From: Rhizobium sp. Root1220
GTDB taxonomy: Bacteria; Pseudomonadota; Alphaproteobacteria; Rhizobiales; Rhizobiaceae
DNA: 64,000 bases
Direction of reading: 5' to 3'
Assembly: GCF_001426265.1 (NCBI RefSeq)
Contig: NZ_LMDG01000036.1
Location: 163,534-227,533 of the forward strand
The notes under the pieces were generated by a model. That model was not told the origin of the DNA and ran no database searches. It saw only the letters and a list, made by a program, of their open reading frames with translations. Shown here piece after piece: positions 29,096-36,811 of this stretch. Position 1 is the first letter of the stretch. Each line of letters opens with the position of its first letter. The position numbers were made by a program, and so were the translations under genes.

Positions 29096-29602
29096 ATGCG
29101 TCAACCCGTGACGACAATCGATATCAGACGCGACCTGGTTGGCCTTCTGCCCCGGCTGCGCCGCTTTGCTATGACCCTGGCAGGCAACGCCGCGGTCGCC
29201 GACGAACTCGTACAGGCCGTCTGTGAACGCGCCGTGGCCAAGAGCAACCAGTGGAACGGTGAAGGGCGGCTGGAAAGCTGGATCTACACCCTGGCCCGCC
29301 AGCAGTGGAACGATGACAGCCGCCGGCGCAGGCCGCATGCCACGCCGAAAGCCAACGTCACCGATATCCGCGACGCAAGCCGCGACCGCACGGCCGGTTT
29401 CGATGCCGACACAATTCACCGCATGATAGCCGAGATGCCGGAAGGGACCTGCAGTGTCCTTCTTCTGGTTGTCGTCGAAGGTCACACGTACCAGCAGACG
29501 GCCGACATCATGGGCATCGCCATGAGCAACGTCGTTTCACACCTAACCGCGGCAAGACTGCATTTCGCCAGCGTCGCAGACAACTATCCTCACAGGTACT
29601 GA
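29096..29602 (+). CDS. ECF-like RNA polymerase sigma factor
   Basis: A 168-residue protein with sigma region 2 (LVGLLPRLRRFAMTLAGN, then ADELVQAVCERAV and WIYTLARQQW) and region 4 (IAEMPEGTCSVLLLVVVEGHTYQQTADIMGI). Region 4 departs from the usual pattern (canonical L-P-x-x-x-R-x-V/A-F-x-L becomes MPEGTCSVLLL), so promoter recognition may be unusual. It is followed immediately by a gene for an anti-sigma-type membrane protein, starting 1 bp after its stop. Confidence 0.85.
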   Translation: MRQPVTTIDIRRDLVGLLPRLRRFAMTLAGNAAVADELVQAVCERAVAKSNQWNGEGRLESWIYTLARQQWNDDSRRRRPHATPKANVTDIRDASRDRTAGFDADTIHRMIAEMPEGTCSVLLLVVVEGHTYQQTADIMGIAMSNVVSHLTAARLHFASVADNYPHRY

Positions 29603-29603
29603 A

Positions 29604-30443
29604 TTGCTCGATTTCAAGAAATTGCCGCTCGATGCTCAGCTGACCGCCTTGCTGGATGGCGAAGCGTCAACCGAACAGAAAATGGACTTGGAACAGCGGT
29701 TGGCAACCGACGACGGGGCAAGGCGGCTCTACGACAAGCTGCGCCAAGGCGCCGACTTTGGAAGGCACCGCCTCGACGACGTCCTCAAGGAGCCTGTGCC
29801 GCTGGCGCTCGTCCGCTCGATCAAGAACGTGCAGCCGCCGAAGGCTCCGCTCGCACCGCGCCTCTCGCGTCCTTCGCTGAAGCTTGCGCCGAGCGGTCCG
29901 CAGGCTTTGGCAGCGGCGATCATTCTTTTCGTCGTCGGCTGCGGTATTGGCTATCTCGCCGCCGATAATTCCGGCGGCGCTCCCAATCCACCTCAGACGG
30001 CTGATGCGGCTTCCGACGCGAACGACTGGCTCGTCGACGTAACGGCCTACCAGCGCCTGATCGCGCGTCAGCCGCGCCATATCGTCGAGGTGGCATCGAC
30101 GCAGGCCGAGGAAATTTCCAGCTGGCTGACGTCCACCGTGGGCGTCGCCTTCCGGGTTCCCGACCTCACGAGCCAAGGCTGGACGTTCCAGGGCGCTCGC
30201 GTTTTCCTCTCCAACGGCCGGCCGGTCGGCCAGCTTGTCTATACGAGCGCGGACGGCGACCTCGCTTCCATCTGCTTCCGCAAGGACAGTCAAGCGGCGG
30301 AGACCGAGGACTTCAAGGAAACCATCAAGGACGAGATTGGTCTGGTCGGCTGGCACAATGCCGGGACCTCCTACGTTCTCGTCGGCCCATCCTCAGAAGC
30401 CTCGCTTGCGCAGCTCGCCATGCAGATCGCAACCGCGATCTAA
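29604..30443 (+). CDS. Membrane-bound anti-sigma factor
   Basis: A 279-residue protein with a cytosolic N-terminal part (LTALLDGEASTEQKMDLEQRLATD, typical of anti-sigma domains), one membrane helix near residues 100-122 (ALAAAIILFVVGCGIGYLAA) and a periplasmic C-terminal domain. The zinc-binding H-x3-C-x2-C motif of ZAS anti-sigmas is absent. It starts with TTG at 29604, one base after the sigma gene stop, implying coupled translation. It probably holds the upstream sigma factor at the membrane; the releasing signal is unknown. Confidence 0.82.
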   Translation: MLDFKKLPLDAQLTALLDGEASTEQKMDLEQRLATDDGARRLYDKLRQGADFGRHRLDDVLKEPVPLALVRSIKNVQPPKAPLAPRLSRPSLKLAPSGPQALAAAIILFVVGCGIGYLAADNSGGAPNPPQTADAASDANDWLVDVTAYQRLIARQPRHIVEVASTQAEEISSWLTSTVGVAFRVPDLTSQGWTFQGARVFLSNGRPVGQLVYTSADGDLASICFRKDSQAAETEDFKETIKDEIGLVGWHNAGTSYVLVGPSSEASLAQLAMQIATAI

Positions 30444-30511
30444 GGACGCTCCGGCGAAATTGTCCTCAACGGCAATTGGCCCTAACTAAGGCGGCGGGAT
30501 TGAAGTGCATT

Positions 30512-30536
30512 GCGCAGCGGACTTAGTCCGCTGCGC
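30512..30536. repeat. 11-bp perfect inverted repeat between convergent genes
   Basis: GCGCAGCGGAC (30512-30522) pairs perfectly with GTCCGCTGCGC (30526-30536) across TTA. It sits between the ends of the anti-sigma gene (plus) and leuA (minus), the position of a shared terminator, but has no T-run on either strand. Confidence 0.5.
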
Positions 30537-30543
30537 TGAATAA

Positions 30544-32259
30544 TCAGACCTTGCCGGCTTTCACGTCGAGGACGCGGTTCGCCGCCGACACAATCGCTTC
30601 AAGCGAAGCGCCGACGATGTTCGTGCTGATACCGGCGCCGAAAAGCCGGCCACCCGGATAGGACGTCTCGACATAGGAGATTGCGGCTGCATTCGAACCG
30701 TGCTGCAGCGAGTGCTCCGAATAGTCCTCGACCGACATTTCGATGCCGAGATAGTGGGAGAGCGCGTTGATGAAGCCGTCGACTGGGCCGTTGCCTCTGC
30801 CCTCGATGCGCTTCATCTCGCCGTTGTCGGTAATCTCGGCGGCGACGATACGCTGGCCTTTCCGCTCCGGATCGGCATAGGTGTGATGATCGACGAACTT
30901 GATACGGCCTTCCGGCTGCGCCACGTAACGCTCGATGAAGCGGTCGTAGATCTTCCGCGACGGCAATTCCTTGCCATCCTCGTCGGTGATGCGCTGGATG
31001 TCCTCGCGGAACTCGACCTGCAGGTTTCGCGGCAGGTTGAGGCCGTAGTCCTGCTGCAGGATGTAGGCGATGCCGCCCTTTCCGGATTGCGAATTGATGC
31101 GGATGATCGCTTCATAACTACGCCCGACGTCCCGCGGATCGATCGGCAGGTAGGGCACTTCCCAGACCGGGTGGTTGGCCACCTTGATCGCCTTCATGCC
31201 CTTATTGATGGCATCCTGGTGCGAGCCGGAGAAGGCCGTGTAGACCAGTTCGCCGACATAGGGGTGACGCTCGCCGATCGGCATCTGGTTGGAATACTCG
31301 AAGACTTCCTTCATGCGCACGATGTTGGAGCAGTCGATCTCGGGGTCGACGCCCTGCGTGAACATGTTGAGTGCCATTGTAACGACATCGACGTTGCCGG
31401 TGCGCTCGCCATTGCCGAACAGCGTGCCTTCGACACGGTCGGCGCCAGCCAGCAGCGCCAGCTCGGCGGCGGCGATACCGGTGCCGCGGTCGTTGTGCGG
31501 ATGCAGCGAGATGATCAGGTTCTCGCGATTGTCGAGATTGCGGCACATCCACTCGATCTGGTCCGCATAGACGTTCGGCGTCGCCATCTCGACGGTCGAT
31601 GGCAGGTTGATGATCAGCTTGTTGTCGGCCGTCGGCTTCATCACTTCGATCACCGCGTTGCAGATTTCCAGCGCTACATCCAGCTCGGTGCCAGTGAAGC
31701 TCTCCGGCGAATATTCAAACCGGTATCCGCCACCGGCCTTGGCCGCCATGTCGGAGATCATCTTCGCCGCATCGACGGCAATCTGCTTGATGCCCTGGAC
31801 ATCCTTGCCGAACACCACACGGCGCTGCAGTTCGCTGGTAGAATTGTAGAAGTGGACGATGGGCCGGGTTGCGCCCTCGAGTGCCTCGAAGGTACGCGTG
31901 ATCAGCTCCGGACGGCACTGCACCAGGACCTGCAGCGAGACATCGTCAGGAACATTGCCCTGCTCGACGCACCAGCGCGCAAAGTCGAAGTCGGTCTGCG
32001 ATGCCGACGGGAAGCCGATCTCGATTTCCTTGAAACCCATGTCGAGCAGCAATTGGAACATACGAGCCTTGCGGTCGTGTCCCATGGGATCGACCAGAGC
32101 CTGATTTCCGTCGCGCAGATCGACCGAGCACCAGACCGGTGCCTTGGTCAGGGTTTTGGATGGCCATGTGCGATCGGGAATGTTGACCTGCGGATAAGCG
32201 CGGTATTTCACCGCCGCATCGGGCATGCCGTTGGTCTGAGAGCGGGTGTTCGTGTCCAT
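30544..32259 (-). CDS. leuA: 2-isopropylmalate synthase
   Basis: First committed step of leucine synthesis: condenses acetyl-CoA with 2-ketoisovalerate. The 571-residue enzyme has the catalytic TIM-barrel start VDLRDGNQAL, the metal-binding SLHPHNDRGTG and a C-terminal regulatory domain (YVETSYPGGRLFGAGISTNI), so leucine feedback is likely. I start at 32259 because AGGA lies 6 nt before that ATG; an in-frame ATG at 32307 has no clear site. It is preceded by a leader peptide gene rich in leucine (32418-32543) and alternative hairpins, indicating leader-based control. Confidence 0.97.
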   Translation of the reverse strand: MDTNTRSQTNGMPDAAVKYRAYPQVNIPDRTWPSKTLTKAPVWCSVDLRDGNQALVDPMGHDRKARMFQLLLDMGFKEIEIGFPSASQTDFDFARWCVEQGNVPDDVSLQVLVQCRPELITRTFEALEGATRPIVHFYNSTSELQRRVVFGKDVQGIKQIAVDAAKMISDMAAKAGGGYRFEYSPESFTGTELDVALEICNAVIEVMKPTADNKLIINLPSTVEMATPNVYADQIEWMCRNLDNRENLIISLHPHNDRGTGIAAAELALLAGADRVEGTLFGNGERTGNVDVVTMALNMFTQGVDPEIDCSNIVRMKEVFEYSNQMPIGERHPYVGELVYTAFSGSHQDAINKGMKAIKVANHPVWEVPYLPIDPRDVGRSYEAIIRINSQSGKGGIAYILQQDYGLNLPRNLQVEFREDIQRITDEDGKELPSRKIYDRFIERYVAQPEGRIKFVDHHTYADPERKGQRIVAAEITDNGEMKRIEGRGNGPVDGFINALSHYLGIEMSVEDYSEHSLQHGSNAAAISYVETSYPGGRLFGAGISTNIVGASLEAIVSAANRVLDVKAGKV

Positions 32260-32375
32260 GTCTTCTCTTCCTCTTCCCGTCATCTGGCCAGCCGCGTAGT
32301 AGCGCATAGCATGCCGCTTGGCGATGACGAATCCGGAGCGAATGCATCCGGTTGATCAATTCTGGGGGTTGGCGA

Positions 32376-32431
32376 GAGGAGCTATGGCCGGGCGGGCTTT
32401 CGGCCGCCGGGCGCTCCTCAACGGACCCGGC
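32376..32431 (-). promoter_or_regulatory. Mutually exclusive hairpins in the leuA leader (attenuator-like)
   Basis: On the minus-strand RNA, GCCGGG (plus 32426-32431, inside the end of leuL) can pair with CCCGGC (32406-32411). Alternatively GAGGAGC (32413-32419, overlapping the leuL stop codon) can pair with GCTCCTC (32376-32382), enclosing a further GC-rich stem. The two folds cannot coexist. No U-tract follows the second hairpin, so a classic intrinsic terminator is not evident. Confidence 0.5.
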
Positions 32432-32543
32432 AACCGCGCGTAAGGCCGAGGAGAAGAAGCGATGTCAGGGCGCGCGTATTGTCGCGCAGGGCAATACGCC
32501 CGCGTGCAATATGCTCAGAAATCATGATGCCCGTGTTCTTCAT
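32418..32543 (-). CDS. leuL: Leucine-rich leader peptide of leuA (leuL)
   Basis: A 41-codon ORF upstream of leuA, ATG at 32543 and TGA at 32418-32420. It carries four consecutive leucine codons then Gly-Leu (SLLLLGL), at 32448-32459 and 32442-32444. A promoter-like TTGCCA-N17-TATAAG ends 7 nt before the ATG, so the mRNA could be leaderless or nearly so; an internal in-frame ATG (codon 7) also exists. Downstream lie competing hairpins, one overlapping the stop. This is the layout of a transcription-attenuation leader that senses charged tRNA-Leu. Not proven to be translated. Confidence 0.72.
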   Translation of the reverse strand: MKNTGIMISEHIARGRIALRDNTRALTSLLLLGLTRGCRVR

Positions 32544-32550
32544 AGTGGCG

Positions 32551-32579
32551 CTTATAGCCGCAGGCCAAAAAACTGGCAA
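32551..32579 (-). promoter_or_regulatory. Promoter of leuL-leuA
   Basis: -35 TTGCCA (plus 32574-32579), exactly 17 bp spacer, -10 TATAAG (plus 32551-32556). The leuL ATG begins 7 nt after the -10, placing the likely transcription start at or within a few bases of the A of ATG. Confidence 0.65.
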
Positions 32580-32587
32580 CCCCCCGT

Positions 32588-33772
32588 CTACCTTTTTGCC
32601 AACTGCACAAAATGCGACAGCACCATCATCAAGCCGCCGGCCAGCAATCCCCAGAAGGCGCCCGATATGCCACCGAAGGAAACACCCGACGCCGTCACCA
32701 GGAAAGTGATCGCCGAGGCTTCGCGCGTTTCCGGAGCCTGGAAGGCCGACATCGCCGAGCTCGAAAAGGCTCCGACCAGTGCCAGACCTGCAACCGCCTG
32801 AATGAGGATCGGCGGCGCCAGCGCCACAAATGCGGTCACCGCGCCCGCAAGAAGTCCGAAAATCACATAGCCAATGCCGGATATCAACGCCGCCCAGTAA
32901 CGTCGCGCAGGATCAGGATGGGCATCATGACCGGCGCACATGGCAGCAGTGATCGCCGCAAGATTGACCGCATGGCCGCCGAAAGGCGCCGCGAGCAGCG
33001 AGAAGAACCCGGTGACTGCAAAAAGTGGCCCGGGCTGCGGCTCGTATCCGTTGACCTTCAGCACGGCAATACCGGGAATGTTCTGCGATGCCATCGTGAC
33101 GATGAACAGCGGCAGCGCGATTGAAACGAAGGCCGGAAGATTGAACACCGGCGAGACGAACTCCACCGGCGGCGCAAGCGAGCGCTCGATCGAAACCATC
33201 GCACCGTCTGGAATATCGACGCCGAAGGCGAGCACCAGCACGAAGGCCGCGAGCGCCGCCGGCACCGCCCACAGGCGCTTGAAGGCGCCTGCAACGATCC
33301 AGGCCAAGACGATGGGCAGTCCAAGCAACGGGTTGAACCCGATTGCCCTGACCGGCGCAAAGCACAGGCCGATCAGCACACCTGCAAGCATGGCATTGGC
33401 AAGAGGTGCAGGAATAGCGGCAACGGCGCGGCCGAGTGGCTTGAACAGCCCGGCGATGATGATCAGCAACGCACAGATCAGGAATGCCCCGACAGCCGCA
33501 TTGAATCCTCCCTCGACGAGACCGGTGCTGGCAAGCAGCGCACCACCGGGCGTCGACCATGCGATGCTGATGGGCAGCCGCGTCACAGTGCAGAGGACAA
33601 TGGCGCAAACACCCATCGCAACCGACAGCGCCATCAGCCCCGACGCCGCCTGCCCGTCAGTGGCGCCGACCGCCTGCAATCCGTGCAGCACAACGGCGAA
33701 CGAACTGGCGAAGCCGACAAACGCCGTGAGAACGCCCATGAACAGGCTTTGGATAGAGAAGTCTTTGAGCAT
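32588..33772 (-). CDS. BenE-family (benzoate/H+ symporter-type) membrane transporter
   Basis: A 394-residue protein with about 12 hydrophobic helices. BenE-type features include AWSTPGGALLAS near residue 80, LLAAPFGGHAVNLAAITAAMCAG near 270, and a C-terminal AITFLVTASGVSFGGI. The family is named for benzoate uptake, but no aromatic-degradation genes lie nearby, so the substrate is open. Start chosen at 33772 (MLKDFSIQSLFMG), where the first helix begins; longer in-frame starts add a basic tail. It ends only 9 bp before the leuL -35 element. Confidence 0.85.
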   Translation of the reverse strand: MLKDFSIQSLFMGVLTAFVGFASSFAVVLHGLQAVGATDGQAASGLMALSVAMGVCAIVLCTVTRLPISIAWSTPGGALLASTGLVEGGFNAAVGAFLICALLIIIAGLFKPLGRAVAAIPAPLANAMLAGVLIGLCFAPVRAIGFNPLLGLPIVLAWIVAGAFKRLWAVPAALAAFVLVLAFGVDIPDGAMVSIERSLAPPVEFVSPVFNLPAFVSIALPLFIVTMASQNIPGIAVLKVNGYEPQPGPLFAVTGFFSLLAAPFGGHAVNLAAITAAMCAGHDAHPDPARRYWAALISGIGYVIFGLLAGAVTAFVALAPPILIQAVAGLALVGAFSSSAMSAFQAPETREASAITFLVTASGVSFGGISGAFWGLLAGGLMMVLSHFVQLAKR

Positions 33773-33879
33773 GGCGGTACTCTTGCGAAAGAAATGCCGC
33801 ATGGAGCCGCATCGAGAGGAGTCGCGCAAGTGCAGTCAGACGTGATTTCGTTCATGCCGACGGTTTGGTCACCGCAGCT

Positions 33880-34605
33880 CTACGCGTGGCGACCGACGAA
33901 AATCATCTCCGGCGACGTTCTCGGATCGAAAGGTTGCCCGTTCCAATCGCCCATGACGGTCTCGGTCGACAGTCCTGAAGCGCCGAGCCACCCCTCGATC
34001 TCTTCGCGCGACAGGAACAGCAGTTCGCTCTTCGACACCAGTTTCCTGTTGGGGAATGTGTAGCGCAACTCGAAAGACATCCTGTTGCCCGCCATCGACA
34101 TAAACCGCCGCGCCTCGTGCACGGGAGCCCCGCCAACCTCAAGCACCAGGTCGCCGTTCCACCGCGCGGGCCAGTCAATCGCCGGGTTTCTCGATTCGAA
34201 CACGATCCTTCCGCCGCGAACCAGATGCTCGCGCATCGTGGCAAAGGTGGCCACAACATCAACGTCATCGAGCAAGGTTTGAAAGGCATGTCCTGTCATC
34301 ACGATGAGGTCAAAGCGATCATCGGAGCGGAAGGTCTGCGCCGAAGCCTGAACCCAGTGGACACGTTGTCCGTTCGGCTTGCCACGCCCGACCTCAAGCA
34401 TGGCCGCCGCCGGATCGACGCCTGTCACCGCGTGCCCACGCGCGGCATAGGCATCGCAAAGAAGCCCGGTGCCACATCCGAGATCGAGAATGTGGATGGG
34501 GTCGGAACCGGCAAGTGCAAGGTAGAAATCCCGGTCTGCCGACCAGCCGCTGTCGAGATCGTAGAGCTCCGCCAACTGCGGATCCTCATAGTGCAAATCG
34601 GGCAT
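33880..34605 (-). CDS. Class I SAM-dependent methyltransferase
   Basis: A 241-residue methyltransferase. Motif I is ILDLGCGTGLLCDAYA (SAM binding), followed by the acidic VTGVDPAAAML and motif II LIVMTGHAFQTL. ATG 34605 has AAAGG 7 nt upstream. It lies between clpP and the BenE gene on the same strand, but the clpP terminator at 34646-34685 separates it from clpP. Substrate unknown. Confidence 0.88.
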   Translation of the reverse strand: MPDLHYEDPQLAELYDLDSGWSADRDFYLALAGSDPIHILDLGCGTGLLCDAYAARGHAVTGVDPAAAMLEVGRGKPNGQRVHWVQASAQTFRSDDRFDLIVMTGHAFQTLLDDVDVVATFATMREHLVRGGRIVFESRNPAIDWPARWNGDLVLEVGGAPVHEARRFMSMAGNRMSFELRYTFPNRKLVSKSELLFLSREEIEGWLGASGLSTETVMGDWNGQPFDPRTSPEMIFVGRHA

Positions 34606-34645
34606 GCCGAGGCCTTTCTGCGCTATGGCGATGCTCCACAAACCA

Positions 34646-34685
34646 CAAAAAAGCGCCCCACCCGCCGTCCGGCAAGCAAGGGCGC
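34646..34685 (-). terminator. Terminator after clpP
   Basis: On the minus strand GCGCCC (plus 34680-34685) pairs with GGGGCGC (plus 34653-34659), followed by six T (A34647-34652). It lies 15 bp past the clpP stop. The loop is long (about 20 nt) and can form an inner stem. Confidence 0.7.
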
Positions 34686-34699
34686 CCTTTGCGCATCAA

Positions 34700-35284
34700 T
34701 CAGATGTCGCTTTGCGACGTCACAATCCGCGAAACGAGGCCATAAGCCTTGGCCTCTTCAGCGGACAGCCAGTAGTCGCGGTCGGTATCGGCAGCGATCT
34801 TGTCGTAGGTCTGGCCGGTGGCTTCAGCCATGATCTTGTTCAAGCGCTCGTTCATCTTGATGATCTCGCGAGCCTGAATCTCGATGTCGGACGCCATGCC
34901 GCGCGTGCCGCCGGACGGCTGGTGCAGCAGGAAGCGCGTGTTCGGCAGGCAAAGGCGTCGTTCCTTCGGTGCCGCGACGAAAATCAGCGCACCTGCGGAA
35001 GCGACCCAGCCGGTCCCGATCATCCAGACCTTCGGCTTGATGAACTTGATCATGTCATGGATCGAATCGCCGGATTCGACGTGGCCGCCGGGCGAATTGA
35101 CATAGATGCGGATATCGTCGTCGCTGGCTGCGGCAAGCGCCACCAACTGCGAGCAGACCTTCTGCGCAAGTTCCTGATTGATCGGTCCATAGATGAAGAT
35201 GGAACGCGACTTGAAAAGGTTCGCCTCCGTTTCCTTGCCGAGCGGCAGTTCCTTCGTCTTGTCGTCCTGGTCTTCGTCGTTCAT
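34700..35284 (-). CDS. clpP: ATP-dependent Clp protease proteolytic subunit (ClpP paralog)
   Basis: Serine protease subunit that forms barrel-shaped rings with a Clp ATPase. The 194-residue protein keeps the catalytic series: Ser in [11 protein letters not shown], His in FLLHQPSGG, and Asp in the [13 protein letters not shown] segment. Start at 35284, with GAGAGG 5 nt before the ATG; an in-frame start at 35362 adds 26 residues. No clpX or lon adjoins it, as expected for one of the additional rhizobial ClpP copies rather than the clpP-clpX-lon operon. It has its own terminator. Confidence 0.92.
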   Translation of the reverse strand: MNDEDQDDKTKELPLGKETEANLFKSRSIFIYGPINQELAQKVCSQLVALAAASDDDIRIYVNSPGGHVESGDSIHDMIKFIKPKVWMIGTGWVASAGALIFVAAPKERRLCLPNTRFLLHQPSGGTRGMASDIEIQAREIIKMNERLNKIMAEATGQTYDKIAADTDRDYWLSAEEAKAYGLVSRIVTSQSDI

Positions 35285-35498
35285 TCGAACCTCTCTCACG
35301 TAAATTCGGGTTCCCCGCACATAGTGCGACTCCATGCGTAAAACAATGCGGGAAAAAGACAAGCCACGGAACGGATGAAGATATCGTCAGGTCTTTTCGG
35401 CTTACGGAAATGTAACGCAGCAGAGCTTTGAAAAGCTGGAAGTCGTACCTACCTCATCACTAGGCGACATCTGATCGTTTGCAACAAGGAGACAGGCC

Positions 35499-36302
35499 AT
35501 GTCACCCGAAGAACGCCAATTGCTGACCTCCCTTTTCGAGCGCGTCGGTACCGCCTCGGCCACGCCCCGCGATCGCGAGGCGGAGGCGCTGGTCGACCAA
35601 AGCACCCGCGAGCAGCCCTACGCTGCCTATTATCTCGCCCAGGCTGTCATAGTGCAGGAAAAGGGGCTTGAGGCGGCATCCAATCGTATCAGGGAACTGG
35701 AGGACCATGTCCGCCAGATGGAGGCAGAACAAAGCGAACGTCACCAGGCGGAACAGGGCGGCGGCTTCCTGAGCTCGATTTTCGGCAGCAGCCAGGCGCA
35801 ACAGCCGGCACCCCCCGCTTCCGGCCCCTGGGGAAATGCGCCTCGCCAGGCACCACAACAGAATCCGGCCTACGACACCAACACCCGCCCAATGCCCCAG
35901 CAGCCGGCCGGTCCGTGGAACCCGCAGCCCGCCGCGCCTTCCGCCGGCGGCAGCTTCCTGCAGGGCGCGCTCGGCACGGCCGCAGGCGTCGCGGGCGGCA
36001 TGTTGCTTGCCAATTCGCTGAGCGGCATCTTCGGCAGCCACATGTCGTCGCTAGGTCTGGGATCGCCGCTGGGCGGCAACAACCCGCTCAGCAGCGCGCC
36101 AACCGAAGAGACCGTTATCAACAACTATTACAACAATGACGGCGACAAGCAGCAGGCTCCGACCGACACCAGTAGCCAACCGCAGGCTACCGACGACAAG
36201 GACGACGCCGGCCTGCAACAGGCGGACTACAATACCGGCGATGACGATCAGTCAGACGACGACCAGTCCGATTTCGGCGACGACGACAGCTTCAACGCCT
36301 GA
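35499..36302 (+). CDS. DUF2076 family protein
   Basis: A 267-residue protein. The N-terminal 80 residues (MSPEERQLLTSLFERV, then AEALVDQ and QPYAAYYLAQAVIVQEKGLEAA) define the DUF2076 family. A proline/glutamine-rich low-complexity middle and a glycine-rich hydrophobic segment (about residues 155-185) follow, and the C-terminus is strongly acidic (DDDQSDDDQSDFGDDDSF). AAGGAG precedes the ATG. Looks like a membrane-associated or surface protein of unknown role. Confidence 0.85.
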   Translation: MSPEERQLLTSLFERVGTASATPRDREAEALVDQSTREQPYAAYYLAQAVIVQEKGLEAASNRIRELEDHVRQMEAEQSERHQAEQGGGFLSSIFGSSQAQQPAPPASGPWGNAPRQAPQQNPAYDTNTRPMPQQPAGPWNPQPAAPSAGGSFLQGALGTAAGVAGGMLLANSLSGIFGSHMSSLGLGSPLGGNNPLSSAPTEETVINNYYNNDGDKQQAPTDTSSQPQATDDKDDAGLQQADYNTGDDDQSDDDQSDFGDDDSFNA

Positions 36303-36328
36303 CGGTCCCGCGTGGCACAATGGGCAGG

Positions 36329-36346
36329 TATCCGGGTAGCCGGATA
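36329..36346. repeat. 7-bp inverted repeat between convergent genes
   Basis: TATCCGG-GTAG-CCGGATA lies exactly between the DUF2076 stop and the queF stop. It may act as a short bidirectional terminator, although there is no T-run. Confidence 0.35.
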
Positions 36347-36811
36347 TCAGCCGCGACCACGGTATGTCGCAACGCCCTGGTCAGGCAGCCACACGCCCTC
36401 CGGCGGAGTGCCGGTCTGCCAGAAGACGTCGATCGGAATGCCGCCTCGCGGATACCAATAGGCGCCGATGCGCAGCCACTTCGGATCGAGCAGCTCGACC
36501 AGACGCTTGGCGATGTAGATCGAGCAATCCTCGTGGAAGGCGCCATGATTGCGGAAGGAATGCAGGAACAGTTTCAGCGCCTTCGATTCCACCAGCCACT
36601 CGTTCGGGATGTAGTCGATGACGATGTGGGCAAAGTCCGGTTGGCCGGTCATCGGGCAGAGCGACGTGAACTCGGGAGCGGTGAAGCGGACGACATACTG
36701 GGTACCAGTATGGTTCGAGGGCACCTTCTCCAGCACGGCTTCCTCAGGCGACTTCGGCGCCTCCGTCTGGTTGCCCAGCATGGAAAGGCTGGATACGTCG
36801 GTATTGGGCAT
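36347..36811 (-). CDS. queF: NADPH-dependent 7-cyano-7-deazaguanine (preQ0) reductase
   Basis: Reduces the nitrile of preQ0 to preQ1 in queuosine tRNA modification. The 154-residue length marks the short, unimodular type. The active-site cysteine lies in [13 protein letters not shown], the family motif in [10 protein letters not shown], followed by [12 protein letters not shown]. The ATG abuts the stop of the upstream CDF gene, so they are cotranscribed. No other queuosine genes (queC, queD, queE) are in the window. Confidence 0.96.
   Translation of the reverse strand: MPNTDVSSLSMLGNQTEAPKSPEEAVLEKVPSNHTGTQYVVRFTAPEFTSLCPMTGQPDFAHIVIDYIPNEWLVESKALKLFLHSFRNHGAFHEDCSIYIAKRLVELLDPKWLRIGAYWYPRGGIPIDVFWQTGTPPEGVWLPDQGVATYRGRG

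Noticed and set aside
30700-32355. Long plus-strand open frame (about 550 codons) antisense to leuA
   Set aside because: The minus strand clearly encodes LeuA with all family motifs. The antisense frame is a by-product of high-GC codon bias and has no family signature or ribosome site.
32351-32360. TTGATCAA resembling part of an FNR/FixK site
   Set aside because: Too short (lacks the TTGAT-N4-ATCAA spacing) and downstream of the leuL promoter.
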